The translations under genes and the position numbers were made by a program. A stretch of DNA of 56,753 nucleotides from Bacteroidaceae bacterium (lineage in GTDB: Bacteria; Bacteroidota; Bacteroidia; Bacteroidales; Bacteroidaceae): NCBI GenBank assembly GCA_024688885.1, contig JAILDV010000013.1, forward strand, positions 1 to 56,753, written 5' to 3'. The stretch's first letter is position 1; each line of letters starts with the position of its first letter. Positions 53,948 through 56,753 of this stretch are shown here, in pieces. The notes beneath the pieces are model-generated. The model ran no database searches, was not told the DNA's origin, and saw only the letters and a program-made list of their open reading frames with translations.

Positions 53948-53992
53948 CAGTTGTGAATGTGAAAGTCATTATCAATTAAAACAAGAATAAGC

Positions 53993-54622
53993 ATGGATTA
54001 TGTAATGGAAAAGTTGCCAGACCTCCATAAGACTGGCGAAACGAAGTATTATCCCAAGGTGAAGCATGAGAATTGCATCAACCACAGTACGATTGTGAGC
54101 CTTTTCAGGGATGTGTCAACGATGAGTCGCAGCGCCATTGAAGGCGTACTGAAGGAACTTCCCGGTGTGTTGAACATGTACCTGACGTATGGGCATTCAG
54201 TGAAACTCGAAGGCTTCGGCACCTTCAATGTGATTTTGGGACGCCTGACGGAAAAAGAAATGGCGGATAGAAAAAAGGTGAGGAAGGTGCAGGCAAACAG
54301 AAGTGGGGTGTACGTCAAGAAAATCAATTTCCAACCCGACCCTGAATGGCTGCTCGAATTGCGTGGCATGACAGAACTGAATGATGGAAAGAATCCTACA
54401 GAGCCGTTTTGGAAGACGCTGACAAAAGAGGAACGATTAGAGATTGCATTGGAGCATATAGATAAACATGGCAGTATGAGTGTGAGAGATTATATGGTCA
54501 GAACAGGGTTGGGACGTGTGAAGGCGGAACGAGATTTGAAGGAGTTCAGCGCAAACTCTAAGAATGGGATTGGCACCATCGAGGGTGCAAACAATAGTAA
54601 ATTGTACGTGAAGGTGTCATAA
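53993..54622 (+). CDS. HU-like DNA-binding protein with C-terminal helical extension
   Basis: The 209-residue protein has an HU/IHF-type fold in the long Bacteroidetes form (HU-HIG type, ~10-125): INHSTIVSLFRDVSTMSRSAIEGVL helices, then YLTYGHSVKLEGFGTFNVIL as the beta-arm region. A C-terminal segment (~135-209, LTKEERLEIALEHIDKHGSMSVRDYMVRTGLGRVKAERDLKEF, landmark) looks like a small winged-helix or helical domain. It probably binds DNA as a nucleoid or regulatory protein. The 21-bp quasi-palindrome array immediately upstream is a plausible autoregulatory target (inference). Confidence 0.8.
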   Translation: MDYVMEKLPDLHKTGETKYYPKVKHENCINHSTIVSLFRDVSTMSRSAIEGVLKELPGVLNMYLTYGHSVKLEGFGTFNVILGRLTEKEMADRKKVRKVQANRSGVYVKKINFQPDPEWLLELRGMTELNDGKNPTEPFWKTLTKEERLEIALEHIDKHGSMSVRDYMVRTGLGRVKAERDLKEFSANSKNGIGTIEGANNSKLYVKVS

Positions 54623-54646
54623 TAATTTTGAAAAGTGCCATTTTTA

Positions 54647-54690
54647 TGCAATAGTGTAAGAAAACCGAGGTGTTTTTCTTACACTTTGCA
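54647..54690 (+). terminator. Strong hairpin after the HU-like gene
   Basis: TGCAA-T-AGTGTAAGAAAA (54647-54664) pairs with TTTTCTTACACTTTGCA (54674-54690), 17 bp with one bulge and a 9-nt loop. ATTATTTTTGCC follows, consistent with a terminator. Confidence 0.75.
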
Positions 54691-54708
54691 ATTATTTTTG
54701 CCAAAAAA

Positions 54709-54741
54709 TTTGTTATAATATTAAAAATAGTCGTATCTTTG
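54709..54741 (+). promoter_or_regulatory. asnA promoter
   Basis: TTTG (54709-54712) and TATCTTTG (54734-54741) are separated by 21 nt. The leader before ATG 54807 would be ~60 nt. Confidence 0.75.
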
Positions 54742-54806
54742 CACCGCTTTTAGGCAAAAAGGCAGTCTTGGGCAATTTTCTAAATCGGTACAAAACAAAA
54801 AAAGAT

Positions 54807-55844
54807 ATGAGCAAACTCATTAAAGTCGAGGGTTACCGACAGCTGCTAGACCCCATTCAGACGGAGCTGGGCATCAAGCAGATAAAGGATTTCTTTCAGG
54901 CTAACCTCTCGACGGCACTTCGTCTGCGTCGTGTGACGGCACCCTTGTTTGTGCTGCGCGGATTAGGTCTTAATGACGACCTGAATGGCGTGGAACGTCC
55001 CGTTTCATTCCCCATCATGGACATGAACGACCAAGTGGCAGAGGTGGTGCACTCCCTCGCCAAGTGGAAGCGTGTGATGTTGGCAGAATACGGCATTCAG
55101 CCAGGCTATGGGCTATACACAGACATGAACGCCATTCGTGGTGACGAGGAGTTGGACAACACGCACTCCCTCTACGTGGATCAGTGGGATTGGTGCCGTA
55201 CTATTCGAAAGGAAGACCGCACATTGGCTTTCCTGAAGAAAATCGTGAAAGACATCTACGCAGCCATCATGCGTACGGAATACTTGGTGTGCGAATCCTA
55301 TCCGCAAATCAAGCCCTTCCTTCCTGAGGAAATCCACTTCATCCATTCCGAAGAACTTCTGCAACTTTATCCTGACTTGACTCCCAAGGAGCGCGAGGAT
55401 GCCATCTGCAAGAAGTACGGCGCAGTGTTCATCATGGGCATTGGTGGCAAACTTTCCAATGGCGAGAAGCATGACGGACGTGCACCTGACTATGATGACT
55501 GGAGCACTCCAAACGAGGAAGGACACAAAGGTCTTAACGGTGACATTCTCATTTGGTATCCTGTGCTCGAGCGTAGCATAGAACTTAGCTCAATGGGCAT
55601 CCGTGTGGACAAGGAAGCGCTTCTTCGCCAACTTAAATTGGAAAATAAGGAAGAACGCCTTAACCTATACTTCCATAAGAAGTTAATGAATGACGAAATT
55701 CCACTCTCTGTAGGTGGCGGAATTGGTCAGAGCCGACTCTGCATGGTGCTCCTTCACAAGGCTCACGTTGGAGAAATTCAAGCCTCTATTTGGCCTGACG
55801 AGATGCGTGAAGAATGTGCCAAGGCAGGCATGCCGCTCATTTAA
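54807..55844 (+). CDS. asnA: Aspartate-ammonia ligase (asparagine synthetase A)
   Basis: AsnA makes asparagine from aspartate, ammonia and ATP in the cytosol. The 345-residue protein has a class II aaRS-like fold with YRQLLDPIQTELGIKQIKDFFQANLS, the DDLNGVERPVSF segment, VHSLAKWKRVMLAEYG, LYVDQWDW and the C-terminal GGGIGQSRLCMVLL ATP-binding motif. The start is the ATG of MSKLIKVEGY. A TTG 13 codons upstream is in frame but less likely. It is monocistronic with its own promoter and a hairpin downstream. Confidence 0.96.
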   Translation: MSKLIKVEGYRQLLDPIQTELGIKQIKDFFQANLSTALRLRRVTAPLFVLRGLGLNDDLNGVERPVSFPIMDMNDQVAEVVHSLAKWKRVMLAEYGIQPGYGLYTDMNAIRGDEELDNTHSLYVDQWDWCRTIRKEDRTLAFLKKIVKDIYAAIMRTEYLVCESYPQIKPFLPEEIHFIHSEELLQLYPDLTPKEREDAICKKYGAVFIMGIGGKLSNGEKHDGRAPDYDDWSTPNEEGHKGLNGDILIWYPVLERSIELSSMGIRVDKEALLRQLKLENKEERLNLYFHKKLMNDEIPLSVGGGIGQSRLCMVLLHKAHVGEIQASIWPDEMREECAKAGMPLI

Positions 55845-55913
55845 AAAAAGTGATAAGTGACACATGCATTCTTGATGAATTAAAGAAGTCATAGAAGATA
55901 TTGAACATTAAAT

Positions 55914-55954
55914 ACAGCAAAGGCGTAAACGAAGTTCGTTTGCGCCTTTGCTGT
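55914..55954 (+). terminator. Long hairpin downstream of asnA
   Basis: ACAGCAAAGGCG (55914-55925) pairs with CGCCTTTGCTGT (55943-55954), and inside it AAACGAA pairs with TTCGTTT, giving an almost continuous 20-bp stem. No T-tract follows, so it may be an RNA-stability hairpin as well as a terminator. Confidence 0.65.
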
Positions 55955-56098
55955 CAACTATCAACTTAATAATTTAATTTTCGCCCATCGCGTAGCGCTT
56001 TGCTCGCAAAGAACCTTAACTTTCTTGTAGTTATCGAAGTTATAGAAGTTATTGCTTCGCTCGAAGTGAGCGACGTTTGTTATGCTGACAATTGACAG

Positions 56099-56168
56099 TT
56101 TAGGGTTTAGAGTTTAGGGTTTAGAGTTTAGGGTTTAGAGTTTAGGGTTTAGAGTTTAGGGTTTAGAG
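56099..56168 (+). repeat. 5 x 14-bp tandem repeat (TTTAGGGTTTAGAG)
   Basis: Five perfect copies of TTTAGGGTTTAGAG fill 70 bp. The half unit TTTAGGG happens to equal the plant telomere repeat. Confidence 0.95.
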
Positions 56169-56317
56169 ATTCAATTCCTCATTCCTCATTCCTAATTCCT
56201 CATTCCTAATTCTTTCTTTTTAAGGTATCGTCGTTTACTTCGTTAACTCCATTAACTTCATCACTTCCGAACCTTTAGCTCGACGAAGTCAAAGTTGAGT
56301 TAATAAGTTTTATGTTT

Positions 56318-56403
56318 GTAGCAGTTGCTACACAATCAGTGTACTATTTGCCACATTGTAGCACTTGCTACGCTTATACTGTAGCATTTGTTGCAACAGG
56401 GCA
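56318..56403 (+). repeat. GTAGCAnTTGCTAC palindrome array (23/17/23-bp spacing)
   Basis: Palindrome-like 14-mers GTAGCAGTTGCTAC (56318), GTACTATTTGCCAC (56341), GTAGCACTTGCTAC (56358) and GTAGCATTTGTTGC (56381) start 23, 17 and 23 bp apart. The spacing suggests a 23-bp unit with one shortened copy. Confidence 0.8.
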
Positions 56404-56465
56404 AGTGAAAAAGGGGGTGTAAAGGTGGAAAAGTGGGGGTGTTCGTGCCTTTGATGAGTGGAAGG

Positions 56466-56497
56466 CTTGCTTGATAGAGGAAGTTTTTGTACCTTTG
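56466..56497 (+). promoter_or_regulatory. Promoter of the right-edge gene
   Basis: CTTG (56466-56469) and TACCTTTG (56490-56497) are separated by 20 nt. Transcription would start near 56503. Confidence 0.6.
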
Positions 56498-56537
56498 CGA
56501 TGAAATCCAAAACCTAAGAATAAGATGGCTGACAAAA

Positions 56538-56753
56538 GTGACACTTTACGAAGATAACAAACCCATCGTGGAAAGTGAACAAAAGGAGCCACAGAAGCGA
56601 GAGGTGAAACGTCCACGCTTTAAGTTCTCCATGTGTGGTATCAAGATAGGCGAAAAAATCACCTTTGACCCTACGGGACTTGTTGTGAAAGTGGCTTCCG
56701 ATGACAGCATCGAATATGAGGGGCGTATCTATAAACTCTCGCCTTTTGTTGGC
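56538..56753 (+). CDS. Unidentified protein, N-terminal part (cut by window edge)
   Basis: From a GTG at 56538 the open frame encodes 72 residues, VTLYEDNKPIVESEQKEPQ followed by KREVKRPRFKFSMCGIKIGEKITFDPTG and an IEYEGRIYKLSPFVG end (landmarks). The frame runs off the right edge. An ATG at 56525 would give MADK but is out of frame because of an AAAA run (56534-56537). One A fewer would join MADK to VTLYEDNKP, so a sequencing indel or a true GTG start are both possible. The sequence looks like real protein, with charged linker then beta-rich domain, but I do not recognise the family. Confidence 0.55.
   Translation, partial: MTLYEDNKPIVESEQKEPQKREVKRPRFKFSMCGIKIGEKITFDPTGLVVKVASDDSIEYEGRIYKLSPFVG

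Larger units (their letters stand above)
53525..53992. other. Gene-free region between lon and the HU-like gene
   Basis: This 468-nt stretch contains the lon promoter (53583-53590), a 4 x 23-bp tandem array (53734-53825), a 4 x 21-bp array of quasi-palindromes (53823-53902) and the -7 box of the HU-like gene (53940-53947). I see no coding potential. Confidence 0.75.
55845..56537. other. Gene-free region between asnA and the right-edge gene
   Basis: This ~690-nt stretch contains the asnA hairpin (55914-55954) and an ATAACTTCG-rich module (56025-56080) akin to the reverse complement of 7515-7580. It also has a 5 x 14-bp array (56099-56168), AATTCCTCATTCCT low-complexity sequence (56171-56213), a GTAGCA palindrome array (56318-56403) and a promoter (56466-56497). 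No gene is apparent. Confidence 0.7.

Noticed and set aside
56099-56168. Telomere or linear-replicon end
   Set aside because: The TTTAGGG match is by half unit only, the array is internal to normal intergenic DNA, and genes continue on both sides.
56318-56403. CRISPR or plasmid replication iterons
   Set aside because: Spacing is irregular (23/17/23), no spacers, and no replication gene is visible; kept only as an unexplained palindrome array.

Overview
The window looks like a chromosomal segment of a member of the Bacteroidales, most likely Prevotella or a close relative. The reasons are: promoters of the Bacteroidetes form (a TTTG box about 19-21 nt upstream of TAnnTTTG, most often TAACTTTG) in front of many genes; very few Shine-Dalgarno sequences; an NQR operon; a fused FeoA-FeoB; an HU-like protein with a C-terminal extension; a DUF5112/DUF5113-type sensor kinase; and a TGT without the usual zinc cysteines. 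I saw no rRNA, tRNA, CRISPR array, prophage or transposase gene.

Layout. 1-4389 (minus): nqrA-B-C-D-E of the Na+-pumping NADH:quinone reductase, with nqrE cut by the window edge. 5246-6799: dnaB. 6800-7885: a gene-free kilobase packed with dispersed repeats. 7886-12718: a secreted esterase-LamG protein, a papain-like peptidase, aminopeptidase P and a small lipoprotein. 12945-16088: rpsA (minus) and a divergent DUF819-type membrane protein. 16168-24016 (minus): a secreted CE1-like esterase, a lipoprotein with a LOG fold, tamB, ribH and a membrane-anchored TPR protein. 24151-26632 (minus): ferrous iron uptake (feoAB and a small Cys-rich FeoB partner). 26855-30165 (plus): a hemerythrin-LuxR regulator divergent from feoAB, then gmd and fcl for GDP-L-fucose. 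30242-33943 (minus): galK, galM, folC. 34060-39747 (plus): a 1410-residue polypeptide joining two membrane sensor-kinase-like halves, its response regulator and a small membrane protein. 39724-41863 (minus): nth, rpmA, rplU, cdd. 42078-53524 (minus): envelope genes (outer-membrane protein, TPR, lptC, beta-helix lipoprotein), a DEAD-box helicase, an LptF/G permease, tgt and lon. 53993-56753 (plus): an HU-like protein, asnA and a gene cut by the right edge.

Most genes are core functions. The least ordinary parts are: (1) the hemerythrin-LuxR protein, whose di-iron ligand spacing matches YtfE/RIC and which faces feoAB; (2) the tandem fused sensor kinase with its response regulator; (3) two families of dispersed intergenic elements. 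The first is a 117-bp element present twice with only 2 mismatches, plus shortened copies. The second is a ~160-bp element that ends in the promoter of two unrelated genes (the secreted esterase and cdd). (4) Ordered short tandem arrays (4 x 21 bp, 4 x 23 bp, 3 x 23 bp, 5 x 14 bp, and a GTAGCA palindrome array) lie in the gene-free stretches, with the 21-bp array directly upstream of the HU-like gene.

Functions are assigned from motifs and remembered family features; no database search was run. Start codons were moved downstream wherever the longest reading frame begins upstream of a clear promoter -7 box or lacks the signal peptide start.
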